Both the position numbers and the translations under genes were made by a program. 64,000 bases of DNA from Shinella zoogloeoides. GTDB lineage: Bacteria > Pseudomonadota > Alphaproteobacteria > Rhizobiales > Rhizobiaceae. How positions within the stretch are numbered: position 1 is the stretch's first letter; every line of letters starts with the position of its first letter. Location: assembly GCF_003574625.1 (NCBI RefSeq), contig NZ_QNUJ01000003.1:310001-374000 (forward strand). The letters run 5' to 3'. The notes under the pieces are model-generated. The model did not search any database. It was given only the letters and a program-made list of their open reading frames with translations, and was not told where the DNA came from. Below, piece after piece: positions 22,234-31,376 of the stretch.

Positions 22234-23618
22234 GCCGCGACCTCGCTGCCCGCCCGCCGGAAGCCGCGGATATCGCCGAAGCCGAGGCCTTCCTCGCCGC
22301 CCATCCGGAGATCACCGCCTTCGATCTGGTGCTGATCGACCTCAACGGCATTGCCCGCGGCAAGATCATAAGGCGGCACGAGCTGCTGCCGATCTTCCGT
22401 TCCGGCCGGCACCTGCCCGGCTCGATCCTCGGCCTCGACGTCACGGGCGAGGATGTGGAGGAAACCGGCCTCGTCTGGTCGGACGGCGATGCGGACCGGC
22501 GTGCCTGGCCGGTCGCGGGCTCGCTCGTCCCCCTGCCCTGGACCTCCCCGCCGCGCGGCGAAGTACGCCTCGCCCTCTTCGAGCTTGACGGAGCCCCGAT
22601 GGCGGCCGACCCGCGCCATGCGCTCGCCCGCCAGGTGAAGCTGCTCGAAGCGGACGGCTTCCATCCCGTGCTTGCCTATGAGCTGGAATTCTACCTGCTC
22701 GACCGGCAGCGGACAGCCGACGGCGATTTCCAGCCGCTCCGCCTGCCGCTTTCCGGGGAGCGGCCGGAGGGCATCCAGGTCTATGGCGTCACCGAGCTCG
22801 ACCGTCTGGAACCCTTCATCGATGCGGTCTATCGCGGCGCGGAAGCGCAGGGCCTGCCCGTCGAGACCATGATCTCGGAATATGCGCAGGGCCAGTTCGA
22901 GCTGACGCTGCGCCATGGCAGTGCGCTGCGCGCCGCCGATGACCTCGCCATGCTGAAGCGTCTCCTGCGCGGCCTTGCCGTGCGCCACGGCATGATGGCC
23001 TGCTTCATGGCCAAGCCCTTTGCCGGCCGCGCCGGATCGGGCATGCACGTCCATGCGAGCCTTGCGGATGCGGCCGGCGGCAACCTCTTCGCCGACCGGA
23101 ACGAGGCGCTTTCGCCCCTCCTGAAGCAGGCCGTCGCGGGGCTTCTGGAGACGATGCACGAATCCATGCTCGTCTTCGCGCCGCATCTCAACTCCTGGCG
23201 ACGTTTCTCCGCCCAGAGCTATGCGCCGACGACGCCGACCTGGGGCACCAACAACCGCAGCGTCGCCGTCCGCATTCCCGCAGGCGCGCCCGCCGGCCGC
23301 CATCTCGAACAGCGCGCCGCAGGCATCGACTCCAATCCCTATCTCGTCGGCGCGACGGTGCTCGCCGGGATGCGCAGGGGCATCCTCGCAAAGGCCGATC
23401 CCGGCCCCGAAACCACCGCCTATGCAGAAGCGGGAGGCGACGAACTGTCGCCCGACTGGCGCAGCGCCATTGAGGCGGCCACCCGCTCGGCCTTCCTCAA
23501 GGAGGCGCTCGGCGAGCGGTTGCACCACGTCTTCCTCGCCCTCAAGCGCGCCGAATACCGCCGCTTCGCGGCGGAGATCACCGCGCTCGAACGCGCGCTC
23601 TACGGCGAGGTCGTCTGA
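22230..23618 (+). CDS. Glutamine-synthetase-like ligase (gamma-glutamylpolyamine synthetase type)
   Basis: A 462-residue protein of the glutamine synthetase fold starting at GTG 22230, overlapping the aminotransferase stop. The N-terminal beta-grasp has FDLVLIDLNGIARGKIIRRH. The catalytic domain shows LAYELEFYLLDRQRTADGDF, QGQFELTLRHG, FMAKPFAGRAGSGMHVHASL and TWGTNNRSVAVRIPAGAP, with the metal and ATP residues in place (ExE, HVH, NRS.xR). PuuA-type members attach glutamate to putrescine or other amines. The operon with a polyamine deacetylase supports that over ammonium assimilation. No puuB/puuC/puuD genes are present here, so the pathway must be finished elsewhere or differ. Confidence 0.87.
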   Translation: MSRDLAARPPEAADIAEAEAFLAAHPEITAFDLVLIDLNGIARGKIIRRHELLPIFRSGRHLPGSILGLDVTGEDVEETGLVWSDGDADRRAWPVAGSLVPLPWTSPPRGEVRLALFELDGAPMAADPRHALARQVKLLEADGFHPVLAYELEFYLLDRQRTADGDFQPLRLPLSGERPEGIQVYGVTELDRLEPFIDAVYRGAEAQGLPVETMISEYAQGQFELTLRHGSALRAADDLAMLKRLLRGLAVRHGMMACFMAKPFAGRAGSGMHVHASLADAAGGNLFADRNEALSPLLKQAVAGLLETMHESMLVFAPHLNSWRRFSAQSYAPTTPTWGTNNRSVAVRIPAGAPAGRHLEQRAAGIDSNPYLVGATVLAGMRRGILAKADPGPETTAYAEAGGDELSPDWRSAIEAATRSAFLKEALGERLHHVFLALKRAEYRRFAAEITALERALYGEVV

Positions 23619-23620
23619 CC

Positions 23621-24655
23621 ATGAAAACCTTCTATACCGCCGACCACCACCTGCATCACAGCGGCATGGAGCTTTCCTTCGGCCGCATCGTGGAAACCTT
23701 CGAAAAGCCGGAGCGCGCCGAAATCGTGCTTCGGCGCGTCAGGGAAGTCGGGCTCGGCCCGGTTCTGGAACCAGCCGCCTACGACCGGGCGGCCATCGAG
23801 CGCATCCATACGCCGGACTATCTCGATTTCCTGCAGAACGTCTTCGTCGAATGGCGGGCGGCGGGCCGCGACGGCGAGGTCTGGCCCTATAGCTGGCGCC
23901 ATCGCTCCATGCCGATGATCAATGCGCCGCCGTCGGGCCTCGATGCCCGGCTTTCCTACTATTCCTTCGACATGGCCGGCTCGATCACCGAGACGACCTG
24001 GCAGGCGGCAAAGCGCGCCGCCGATACGGCGCTCGCCGGGGCCGATGCCGTGCTTGCCGGCGAGCGGGCCGCCTTTTCGCTCTGCCGCCCGCCCGGCCAT
24101 CATGCGGGCCGGGATTTCTTCGGCGGCTACTGCTACCTCAACAATGCCGCCATCGCCGCCCAGCGCTTCCTCGACAACGGCCATGCCCGCGTCGCGATCT
24201 TCGATGTCGATTACCATCACGGCAACGGCACGCAGGAAATCTTCTACGACCGCGACGACGTGCTGCTCGCGAGCCTGCATGGCGATCCGGATTTCGAATT
24301 TCCCTTCCATCTCGGCTATGCCCGCGAACACGGCGCGGGAAAGGGCGAAGGCCATAACCTCAACTATCCCCTGCCCGCCGGCACGGCCTGGCCGGAATGG
24401 CTGGCCGCCTTCGAGGACGCGCATGCAAGAATCCGCGCCTACGCCCCGACCGCCCTCGTCATCTCGCTCGGCGTCGATACGTTCAAGGAAGACCCGATCT
24501 CGCAGTTCAGGCTGGAGAGCGAGCACTTTTCCACCATCGGCCGCCGCATCGCCGATTTCGGCCTGCCGACGCTTTTCGTGATGGAAGGCGGTTATGCGGT
24601 GGAGGCGCTGGGCGTGAACGCGGTGAACGTACTGCAGGGTTTCGAGGGCGTGTAA
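23621..24655 (+). CDS. HDAC-superfamily acetylpolyamine amidohydrolase
   Basis: A 344-residue class II-type histone-deacetylase-superfamily enzyme. Zinc-site features are intact: catalytic RPPGHHAG (His160-His161), FDVDYHHGNGT (Asp197 and His199 region), the third ligand in VISLGVDTFKEDPIS, and the C-terminal MEGGYAVEALG. N-terminal YTADHHLHHS matches acetylpolyamine amidohydrolases, which release acetate from N-acetylated putrescine, cadaverine or spermidine. It starts two bases after the ligase stop. Likely role: deacetylating an imported acetylated amine before glutamylation or transamination. It converges on lldD with six bases between stops. Confidence 0.87.
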   Translation: MKTFYTADHHLHHSGMELSFGRIVETFEKPERAEIVLRRVREVGLGPVLEPAAYDRAAIERIHTPDYLDFLQNVFVEWRAAGRDGEVWPYSWRHRSMPMINAPPSGLDARLSYYSFDMAGSITETTWQAAKRAADTALAGADAVLAGERAAFSLCRPPGHHAGRDFFGGYCYLNNAAIAAQRFLDNGHARVAIFDVDYHHGNGTQEIFYDRDDVLLASLHGDPDFEFPFHLGYAREHGAGKGEGHNLNYPLPAGTAWPEWLAAFEDAHARIRAYAPTALVISLGVDTFKEDPISQFRLESEHFSTIGRRIADFGLPTLFVMEGGYAVEALGVNAVNVLQGFEGV

Positions 24656-24661
24656 GGCGCC

Positions 24662-25810
24662 TCATACCTCCCTGAGCAGGTTCTCCCGCGAGAGGTTCCT
24701 GATATCGCGTTCGCCACAGAGGGCCATCGTGACGTCGAGTTCCTTGTGGATGATCTCCAGCGCCCGGCGCACGCCGGCCTTGCCGCCGGCGCCGAGGCCG
24801 TAGAGGAAGGGGCGGCCGATATAGGTGCCCCTGGCGCCATAGCAGACGGCCTTGAGGACATCCTGGCCCGAGCGGATGCCGCCGTCGAGATGGACTTCCA
24901 TCTTGTCGCCGATGGCATCGACGATGCGCGGCAGCATGCTGATCGAGGAAGCCGCGCCGTCGAGCTGGCGGCCGCCATGGTTGGAGACGATAATCGCATC
25001 CGCGCCGCTGCCGAGCGACATGCGGGCATCCTCCTCGTCAAGGATACCCTTGAGGATGAGCTTGCCGCCCCAGCGCTCGCGGATCCATTCGATGTCCTTC
25101 CACGAGAGCTGCGGATCGAACTGTTCCGTGGTCCAGGAGGAAAGCGAGGAAAGGTCCGTGACGCCCTTGGCGTGACCGAGGATGTTGCCAAAGGTGCGGC
25201 GCTTCGTGCCGAGCATGTCGAGGCACCAGAAGGGCCGCGTCGCCATCTGCCAGAGATGCTTCGGCGTGAAGCGCGGCGGGGCGGAAAGACCGTTGCGTAC
25301 ATCCTTGTGGCGCTGGCCGAGAATCTGGAGGTCGAGCGTCAGCACGAGGGCCGAGCAGCCCGCCGCCTTCGCACGGTCGATGAGATTATGGACGAAATCC
25401 TTGTCCTGCATCACGTAGAGCTGGAACCAGAAGGGCTTCGTGGTGACGGAGCGCACGTCCTCGATCGAGCAGATGCTCATGGTGGAGAGCGTGAAGGGAA
25501 CGCCGAATTCCTCGGCGGCCTGGGCGGCGAGCATCTCGCCGTCGGCATGCTGCATGCCGGTCAGGCCGGTCGGCGCGAGGGCGACGGGCATGGAGACCTT
25601 CTCGCCGATCATCTCGCTTGCCAGCGAGCGATTGCTCATGTCGACCAGCACGCGCTGGCGCAGCTTCACCTTGTGGAAGTCGTCCTCGTTGGCGCGGTAG
25701 GTGCCCTCCGTCCAGGCTCCGGAATCGGCATAGTCGAAGAACATCTTCGGCACGCGGCGGCGCGCCCGTTCCTTGAGGTCTGCGATCGTCAGGGCCTGTT
25801 CCACGCTCAT
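24662..25810 (-). CDS. lldD: FMN-dependent L-lactate dehydrogenase / alpha-hydroxyacid oxidase
   Basis: A 382-residue flavoenzyme of the TIM-barrel alpha-hydroxyacid family, which oxidises L-lactate to pyruvate and passes electrons to quinone. I start at ATG 25810 with GAGG upstream; the frame to 25903 has no support. Motifs are MFFDYADSGAWTEGTYRANE, MPVALAPTGLTGMQHADGE, FWFQLYVMQDKDFV, KGILDEEDA, SNHGGRQLDGA (active-site His and Arg) and DGGIRSGQDVLKA. It stands alone downstream of the fba terminator. Other 2-hydroxyacids such as glycolate or mandelate are possible; length and motifs favour lactate. Confidence 0.85.
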   Translation of the reverse strand: MSVEQALTIADLKERARRRVPKMFFDYADSGAWTEGTYRANEDDFHKVKLRQRVLVDMSNRSLASEMIGEKVSMPVALAPTGLTGMQHADGEMLAAQAAEEFGVPFTLSTMSICSIEDVRSVTTKPFWFQLYVMQDKDFVHNLIDRAKAAGCSALVLTLDLQILGQRHKDVRNGLSAPPRFTPKHLWQMATRPFWCLDMLGTKRRTFGNILGHAKGVTDLSSLSSWTTEQFDPQLSWKDIEWIRERWGGKLILKGILDEEDARMSLGSGADAIIVSNHGGRQLDGAASSISMLPRIVDAIGDKMEVHLDGGIRSGQDVLKAVCYGARGTYIGRPFLYGLGAGGKAGVRRALEIIHKELDVTMALCGERDIRNLSRENLLREV

Positions 25811-25904
25811 GTCGTCCTCGCTCGCGCTTGCGGTCCGCAATCTTTTACGGGCAGGCAATGCGGCTCGCAATGGGTTCCTGCGGGTTTGCCGCGCAAAGAA
25901 CAAA

Positions 25905-25930
25905 ACCCTCCCGGCCGGAACCGGGAGGGT
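25905..25930 (-). terminator. Rho-independent terminator of fba
   Basis: ACCCTCCCGG (25905-25914) pairs perfectly with CCGGGAGGGT (25921-25930). On the minus strand the stem is followed by TTTTGTTCTTTG. It lies 23 bases after the fba stop and before lldD, so fba ends here and lldD has its own promoter. Confidence 0.85.
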
Positions 25931-25952
25931 GGAAAGACAGGCCGAAGGCGGC

Positions 25953-26996
25953 TTACTTCACGGCGTAGAACTTCGCCATGTCGGGCAGGCGCTTGACGCG
26001 AATGCTGGAAGCCTTGCCGGCGGTGCGGAAGGCTTCGAAGCGCTCCTTGCAGACGTCCGTCATGCGGGCGGTCGCCGGCTTCAGATAGGTGCGCGGGTCG
26101 AAGTTGTCGGGCTTTTCCTTGAAGTTCTTGCGGATCGTGCCGGTCATGGCGAGGCGCAGGTCCGTATCGATATTGACCTTGCGCACGCCGAGCGGGATCG
26201 CCTTCTGGATTTCGGCGACGGGAACGCCCCAGGTCTGCTTCATCTCGCCGCCATAGGCGGTGAAGAGGTCCTGCAGGTCCTGCGGAACCGAGGACGAGCC
26301 GTGCATGACGAGATGCGTGTTCGGCAGCTTCGCGTGGATCTTCGCGATCGTCTCGATGGAGAGGATGTCGCCGTCCGGCGCGCGGGTGAACTTGTAGGCG
26401 CCGTGGCTGGTGCCGATGGCGACGGCGAGCGCGTCGACGCCGGTCTTCGAAACGAAGTCGAGCGCCTGGTCCGGGTCGGTCAGCAGTTCCTCGCGGGAAA
26501 GCTTGCCCTCGAAGCCGTGGCCGTCCTCCTTGTCACCGGCGCCCGTTTCAAGGTTGCCGAGACATCCAAGCTCGCCCTCGACCGAGACGCCGGCGGCATG
26601 GGCGATCTTCACGACTTCCGCCGTGACGTCGATATTGTATTCGTAGCTGGCGACGGTCTTGCCGTCGGCGAGCAGCGAGCCGTCCATCATGACGGAGGTG
26701 AAGCCGTTGGTGATGGCCGAGATGCAGGTCGACGGCTGGTCGCCGTGGTCGAGATGCAGGCAGACCGGGATATGCGGATATTCCTCGGCGGCGCCGAGGA
26801 TAAGGTGACGCAGGAAGGCATCGCCCGCATAGGCGCGCGCACCGCGGCTCGCCTGCAGGATCACCGGGGAGTCCGTGGCATCCGCCGCGCGCATGACCGC
26901 CTGGATATATTCCAGGTTGTTGACGTTGAATGCGGGCAGTGCGTAGTCGTTCTCCGCTGCGTGATCGAGCAGTTGCCGCATGGTGATCAATGCCAT
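25953..26996 (-). CDS. fba: Fructose-bisphosphate aldolase, class II
   Basis: A 347-residue zinc aldolase that interconverts fructose 1,6-bisphosphate with dihydroxyacetone phosphate and glyceraldehyde 3-phosphate. ATG 26996 follows AAGGAGG at six bases. Motifs in order are [36 protein letters not shown] (zinc His and catalytic Asp), [32 protein letters not shown] (zinc His), [11 protein letters not shown] and [12 protein letters not shown]. This is the longer class II type also found in Calvin-cycle clusters (CbbA). No Calvin genes are near, so glycolysis/gluconeogenesis is its likely job. Monocistronic. Confidence 0.95.
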   Translation of the reverse strand: MALITMRQLLDHAAENDYALPAFNVNNLEYIQAVMRAADATDSPVILQASRGARAYAGDAFLRHLILGAAEEYPHIPVCLHLDHGDQPSTCISAITNGFTSVMMDGSLLADGKTVASYEYNIDVTAEVVKIAHAAGVSVEGELGCLGNLETGAGDKEDGHGFEGKLSREELLTDPDQALDFVSKTGVDALAVAIGTSHGAYKFTRAPDGDILSIETIAKIHAKLPNTHLVMHGSSSVPQDLQDLFTAYGGEMKQTWGVPVAEIQKAIPLGVRKVNIDTDLRLAMTGTIRKNFKEKPDNFDPRTYLKPATARMTDVCKERFEAFRTAGKASSIRVKRLPDMAKFYAVK

Positions 26997-27203
26997 TCCT
27001 GTCCTCCTTGGATGCAGATTTCGTCGGTCGGGCGGCACTATTCACAGATCGTCCGCCATATGCAACAGGCCCCGCGGACCCCGTCATGGGCCAAATCGAT
27101 TAAATGCGATGGCGGAATAAGATTTCTCGTGGACACGGTAAAAATCCGGCCCGCATGAGCGGACCGGACCCGGAAAATCCATCCATTTCAAATAAGTAGG
27201 ACA

Positions 27204-27224
27204 ATTGCCCGGCAGCCGGGCAAT
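27204..27224 (-). terminator. Stem-loop after the ftsK-like gene
   Basis: ATTGCCCGG (27204-27212) and CCGGGCAAT (27216-27224) pair across CAG. On the minus strand the stem is followed by TGTCCTACTTATTTG, only partly T-rich. It is 18 bases after the translocase stop and is the likely terminator. Confidence 0.6.
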
Positions 27225-27241
27225 CGCCACATGGCGGAATG

Positions 27242-29998
27242 TTATTCGTCGTCGCCGCTTTCCGGCTGCTGGAAGCCGTTGCGCTCACCGGTGACGATCT
27301 CGCGCTTGCCGACATGGTTGGCGGGACCGACGAGGCCTTCCTTCTCCATGCGCTCGACGAGGGACGCGGCACGGTTGTAGCCGACGGCAAGACGGCGCTG
27401 GATGTAGGAGGTCGAGCACTTGCGGTCGCGCATGACGACCTTGACGGCCTTCTCGTAGAGGTCGTCGCCGTCCTCGGCCGCGATGTCGCCCTTGTCGAAG
27501 ACCGCGCCGCCGGCAGCCGGCTTCTCGTCCTCTTCTTCCTCTTCGTCGGCGGTGACCGTCTCCAGGTATTCCGGACGGCCCTGGGCCTTCAGGTGCAGCA
27601 CGACCTTCTCGACCTCCTCGTCGGAGACGAACGGACCGTGGACGCGGGAAATGCGCCCGCCGCCGGCCATGTGCAGCATGTCGCCCTGGCCGAGGAGCTG
27701 TTCGGCCCCCTGTTCGCCGAGGATGGTGCGGCTGTCGATCTTCGAGGTCACCTGGAAGGAAATGCGCGTCGGGAAGTTCGCCTTGATCGTGCCGGTAATG
27801 ACGTCGACCGAGGGGCGCTGCGTCGCCATGATCAGGTGGATGCCGGCGGCGCGCGCCATCTGGGCGAGCCGCTGGATCGCGCCTTCGATCTCCTTGCCGG
27901 CGACCATCATCAGGTCGGCCATCTCGTCGACGATGACGACGATATAGGGCATCGGCTCAAGGGAGAGTTCCTGGTCCTCGTTGATCGCCTCGCCGGTTCC
28001 CTTGTCGAAGCCGGTCTGGACGCTGATCGTGATCGTCTCGCCCTTGTCGCGGGCGGCGGCGACGCGGTTGTTGTAGCCGTCGATATTGCGCACGCCGAGG
28101 CGCGACATCTTGCGATAACGGTCCTCCATCTCGCGCACTGCCCATTTCAGCGCCATGACGGCCTTCTTGGGATCGGTGACGACGGGGGTCAGGAGGTGCG
28201 GGATGCCGTCATAGATCGACAGTTCCAGCATTTTCGGGTCGACCATGATCAGGCGGCATTCTTCCGGGCGGAACCGGTAGAGCAGCGAGAGGATCATCGT
28301 GTTGATGGCGACGGACTTGCCCGAGCCGGTGGTGCCGGCGACGAGCAGGTGCGGCATCTTCGCAAGCTCGGCGATGACGGGTTCGCCGCCGATGGTCTTG
28401 CCGAGGCAGATCGGCAGCTTGAAGCCGGTCTTGGCGAAGTCCGCGGAATCGATCATTTCGCGGAAATAGACGGTCTCGCGCGTGGCGTTCGGCAATTCGA
28501 TGCCGATGACGTTGCGGCCGGGCACCACGGCGACACGGGCCGAGAGCGCCGACATGGAACGGGCGATGTCGTCGGCAAGGCCGATGACGCGCGAGGACTT
28601 GACGCCCGGGGCCGGTTCGAATTCGTAGAGCGTGACGACCGGGCCGGGGCGGACATGGATGATCTCGCCGCGCACGCCGAAGTCCTCCAGCACGCTTTCG
28701 AGAAGGCCGGCATTCTGTTCGAGTTGCTCCTGCGTCAGCACGAAGCCGACGGTGCGCGGCGGTTCCTGCAGGAGGTCGCGCGGCGGGTATTCATAGGTAT
28801 CGGCGGTCGGCGTCGCGAGGGTGACCTGGAACGGCCTAGCGCGCGAAAGCACCGACGAGGGCGTTTCGCGGACGGGTTCGACGACGGCGGCGGGCGCAAC
28901 GGCCACCGGGACCGGCCTTGCCTCGACGAGGGCCGGAATGGCTTCCACCGTCTCGGTAGCCGGCGCGGCTTCGGCAATCACCGGCTCGGCCTTGATTTCG
29001 GGAACGGCAACGGCCTCGACGGCCACCTGGCGCGTCACGGCCGGCCGGCAATCGACAACGCGATAGAGGGAGGCGACGGAAACCGGCTCCTCGCGCGGCG
29101 TTTCGACCGGGCGGGCCGGCATCGTGGCAACGGGTGCCGGCGTCGGCAACGTCATGCGCACGACGGACACCGCCGGACGCGCCGGGGCAATGGAAACGTT
29201 CTCCTCGGGAACCATGGTCTCCCAGAAGGCGTGGTCGGAAAGATGGGCGAAGCGGCTGATCGCCTCCTGCACGCTCGCCTTCGCGGCCGGCCGGGCGGAC
29301 GTGAATGCGGTAGCCTGTGCCGGCACGGCGGGCTTGAAGACGACGGCGGCATCGGCCGGAACCGCATTCTGGCGGGCCGCGATGACAGCCTGCACGAACT
29401 GCGGAACGGGATCGGCCGCGGCAGCGGTTGCCGGGGCCTGCTGCTCCTCGAAGCGGCGGCGGCGTTCTTCCAGCGCTTCGCGCAGGCGCAGCAGGAGCTC
29501 GGCCTGCGTCAGCTGCGGCTGGGGCTGCGGAACCGGAGCGGCTTCGGGCTGCGGGTTCTGGGACTGGGAAACCGGGAACTGGGGAACTGGGGACTGCTGC
29601 ACCTGGGACGTCTCTGCTTGCATTTCTGTGGGAGCCGGCTGGATAGGCTCTTCGATGATCGGCTCGGCCTTGGTGACCTCCTCGGCGGCCGCCTCCTCGA
29701 TCCGGGCGGCGGCCTTGTCGGGCGTGCGCGTGAAGCGGACATTCGGCGCCAGATAGAAGTGGCTCTCCCATGTCCCGTCGGCATATTGGCCGGGATCGTA
29801 GCTGCGCAGGGCCGGCGAGCGGAAGCGCGGCCGGTAGTGGTCGTCGTTGGCGACCGGTTCGCTTTCGCCGTGCCACGCTTCCTCTTCCGGAGGCGTCTCG
29901 GTCACGGCGTTGTTTTCATATGGATAATGCGACGACGCATCGTCGTTTTCCCCTTCGGTCTCGAGGACGGGATAGAAGTTTGTTCTGGAAATACGCAT
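27242..29998 (-). CDS. FtsK/SpoIIIE-family DNA translocase lacking membrane segments
   Basis: A 918-residue translocase that should pump chromosomal DNA towards dif at or before division. The first about 430 residues are Pro/Ala/Glu/Gln-rich linker with no hydrophobic helix, unlike canonical FtsK, which opens with four membrane segments. The motor follows: [40 protein letters not shown], Walker [13 protein letters not shown] near 555, Walker [21 protein letters not shown], and [20 protein letters not shown]. The C-terminal gamma winged helix (about 845-905; [20 protein letters not shown]) binds KOPS-type sites. Rhizobia carry more than one FtsK homologue; this is the soluble type. The start has only a weak AGG close by. 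Confidence 0.9.
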   Translation of the reverse strand: MRISRTNFYPVLETEGENDDASSHYPYENNAVTETPPEEEAWHGESEPVANDDHYRPRFRSPALRSYDPGQYADGTWESHFYLAPNVRFTRTPDKAAARIEEAAAEEVTKAEPIIEEPIQPAPTEMQAETSQVQQSPVPQFPVSQSQNPQPEAAPVPQPQPQLTQAELLLRLREALEERRRRFEEQQAPATAAAADPVPQFVQAVIAARQNAVPADAAVVFKPAVPAQATAFTSARPAAKASVQEAISRFAHLSDHAFWETMVPEENVSIAPARPAVSVVRMTLPTPAPVATMPARPVETPREEPVSVASLYRVVDCRPAVTRQVAVEAVAVPEIKAEPVIAEAAPATETVEAIPALVEARPVPVAVAPAAVVEPVRETPSSVLSRARPFQVTLATPTADTYEYPPRDLLQEPPRTVGFVLTQEQLEQNAGLLESVLEDFGVRGEIIHVRPGPVVTLYEFEPAPGVKSSRVIGLADDIARSMSALSARVAVVPGRNVIGIELPNATRETVYFREMIDSADFAKTGFKLPICLGKTIGGEPVIAELAKMPHLLVAGTTGSGKSVAINTMILSLLYRFRPEECRLIMVDPKMLELSIYDGIPHLLTPVVTDPKKAVMALKWAVREMEDRYRKMSRLGVRNIDGYNNRVAAARDKGETITISVQTGFDKGTGEAINEDQELSLEPMPYIVVIVDEMADLMMVAGKEIEGAIQRLAQMARAAGIHLIMATQRPSVDVITGTIKANFPTRISFQVTSKIDSRTILGEQGAEQLLGQGDMLHMAGGGRISRVHGPFVSDEEVEKVVLHLKAQGRPEYLETVTADEEEEEDEKPAAGGAVFDKGDIAAEDGDDLYEKAVKVVMRDRKCSTSYIQRRLAVGYNRAASLVERMEKEGLVGPANHVGKREIVTGERNGFQQPESGDDE

Positions 29999-30225
29999 GA
30001 ACCTGAAATCTCGACGATCATTGCCGATGGGGATGCGTAGATGGTTAGGAAATGAAGGTTAACAATGTCTTTGGAGAGCGGCAAAATCTGTTTGCATTCC
30101 CGCGTCGAGGCACCTTCCGCCATCGCTCCGGAGGGCCGAAAGTCCCCGCGTCCGGTCGCTATGGGCGTTTACGCCGACCGGAAAAATTTCTCCGGCCTGC
30201 ACGACGATATGGGACGCGGCTCGGA

Positions 30226-30624
30226 TCACTCCCCGGCGGCAGGCTGGCCTTCGGCTGCCTCCGGCTCGCCCGGCGCCTCGGGGGGCACGTCCGGATTGCC
30301 CTCCGCCCGGTCGCGGTGGAGCGCCGCGCGGGCGAGCAGCATCAGCGTGACCGGCGTCGTGACCGTGACGAAGATGCCGATGAGGATCTCGTGCACGACG
30401 GGGCGTGTCGCCAGCACCGTGAAGAAGATCATCGAGGCCATGACGATGCCGCCCGTACCCCAGCTCGTGCCGAGGGTCGGCGCATGGATACGCTCGTAGA
30501 ACGTCTTGAGGCGCAGGAAGCCGATGGTGCCGATCAGCGTCAGCCCCGAGCCGATGACGAGGAAGAGGGAAACGAGGAGCGCCGCCCAGTCCGGCAGGTC
30601 GCCCGCATGCTCGATGGTGCTCAT
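30226..30624 (-). CDS. phaG: Monovalent cation/H+ antiporter subunit G
   Basis: A 132-residue subunit of the Mrp/Mnh/Pha complex. Three hydrophobic segments are visible: [20 protein letters not shown], then [12 protein letters not shown] and [20 protein letters not shown]. The family block [20 protein letters not shown] (MnhG core RxxDFYtRlHApt) is clear. An acidic-proline tail follows ([20 protein letters not shown]). Its ATG at 30624 overlaps the phaF stop. It is the last gene of the operon. Confidence 0.93.
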   Translation of the reverse strand: MSTIEHAGDLPDWAALLVSLFLVIGSGLTLIGTIGFLRLKTFYERIHAPTLGTSWGTGGIVMASMIFFTVLATRPVVHEILIGIFVTVTTPVTLMLLARAALHRDRAEGNPDVPPEAPGEPEAAEGQPAAGE

Positions 30625-30902
30625 TCGATCACCTCCCCGCGCATCAGGAACTTGGCGAGCGCGACCGTCGCGACGAAGCCGAGCATGCCGATGACCAGCG
30701 AGGCCTCGAAATAGATGACCTTGCCGGTGCGCATGCCGAATACCATCAGGAGCAGCATGGAATTGACATAGAGCGTGTCGAGCGCCAGCACGCGGTCCTG
30801 CGCGCGCGGGCCGCGGGACATACGCAGCGCCGCCAGTGCCATGGCGAGCGCCAGGCAGATCTGCGCGAAGGTGACGGACCAGGCGAGGATCGTTTGGCTC
30901 AT
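30621..30902 (-). CDS. phaF: Monovalent cation/H+ antiporter subunit F
   Basis: A 93-residue membrane protein with three hydrophobic segments. The MnhF core [20 protein letters not shown] (R-GP-xxDRvxalD) is plain, followed by [20 protein letters not shown] and [21 protein letters not shown] 30902 overlaps the phaE stop and its own stop overlaps the phaG start. The frame is open far upstream as an overlap with phaE, but that part is not coding in this frame. Confidence 0.93.
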   Translation of the reverse strand: MSQTILAWSVTFAQICLALAMALAALRMSRGPRAQDRVLALDTLYVNSMLLLMVFGMRTGKVIYFEASLVIGMLGFVATVALAKFLMRGEVIE

Positions 30903-31375
30903 GCGAAAATCTCCAGCAGCAAGGCCTCGTAGCGGCCCTTGATCAGGGCCTGCCATTCCGCCTCGTCGACGAGGTCGAGCACATGGATCAGCACCGTCCG
31001 GTTCAGCGAGTTGTATTCGAGCCAGGCCGTGCCCGGCGTGCTCGTCACCACCACGGCGAGCACGGCCAGCGCCGTCGGATTTTCCAGCTCGAGCGGAACG
31101 GTGATGAAGCCGGCCTTGTGATGCGGCTTCCTGCCGCTGACGAGGATCGAGGCGACGGCGATGTTCGAGCGCACGATGTCGTAGAGCACGATGCCGATCA
31201 GCTTGGGCAGCAGGTACCATTTCGGCAGGCGCGGCTTGACCGGACGCAGCGCCGCCATGCCCCAGGAGGCGAAGACCGAGACGATGCAGCCGAGGATGAG
31301 GTGGCCGAGCGTGAAGCCGTTGAGGGCCAGCCACATGACGACGAGCGAGGCGGAAAGGAGCGGATAGGGCAGCAT
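30899..31375 (-). CDS. phaE: Monovalent cation/H+ antiporter subunit E
   Basis: A 158-residue subunit starting at ATG 31375 with GGGGGAGGGA six bases upstream, one base after the phaD stop. Two N-terminal membrane segments ([20 protein letters not shown] and [15 protein letters not shown]) precede the MnhE cytoplasmic domain with [38 protein letters not shown] and [20 protein letters not shown]. It completes the transporter assembly; by itself it is not a transporter. Confidence 0.92.
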   Translation of the reverse strand: MLPYPLLSASLVVMWLALNGFTLGHLILGCIVSVFASWGMAALRPVKPRLPKWYLLPKLIGIVLYDIVRSNIAVASILVSGRKPHHKAGFITVPLELENPTALAVLAVVVTSTPGTAWLEYNSLNRTVLIHVLDLVDEAEWQALIKGRYEALLLEIFA

Positions 31376-31376
31376 G

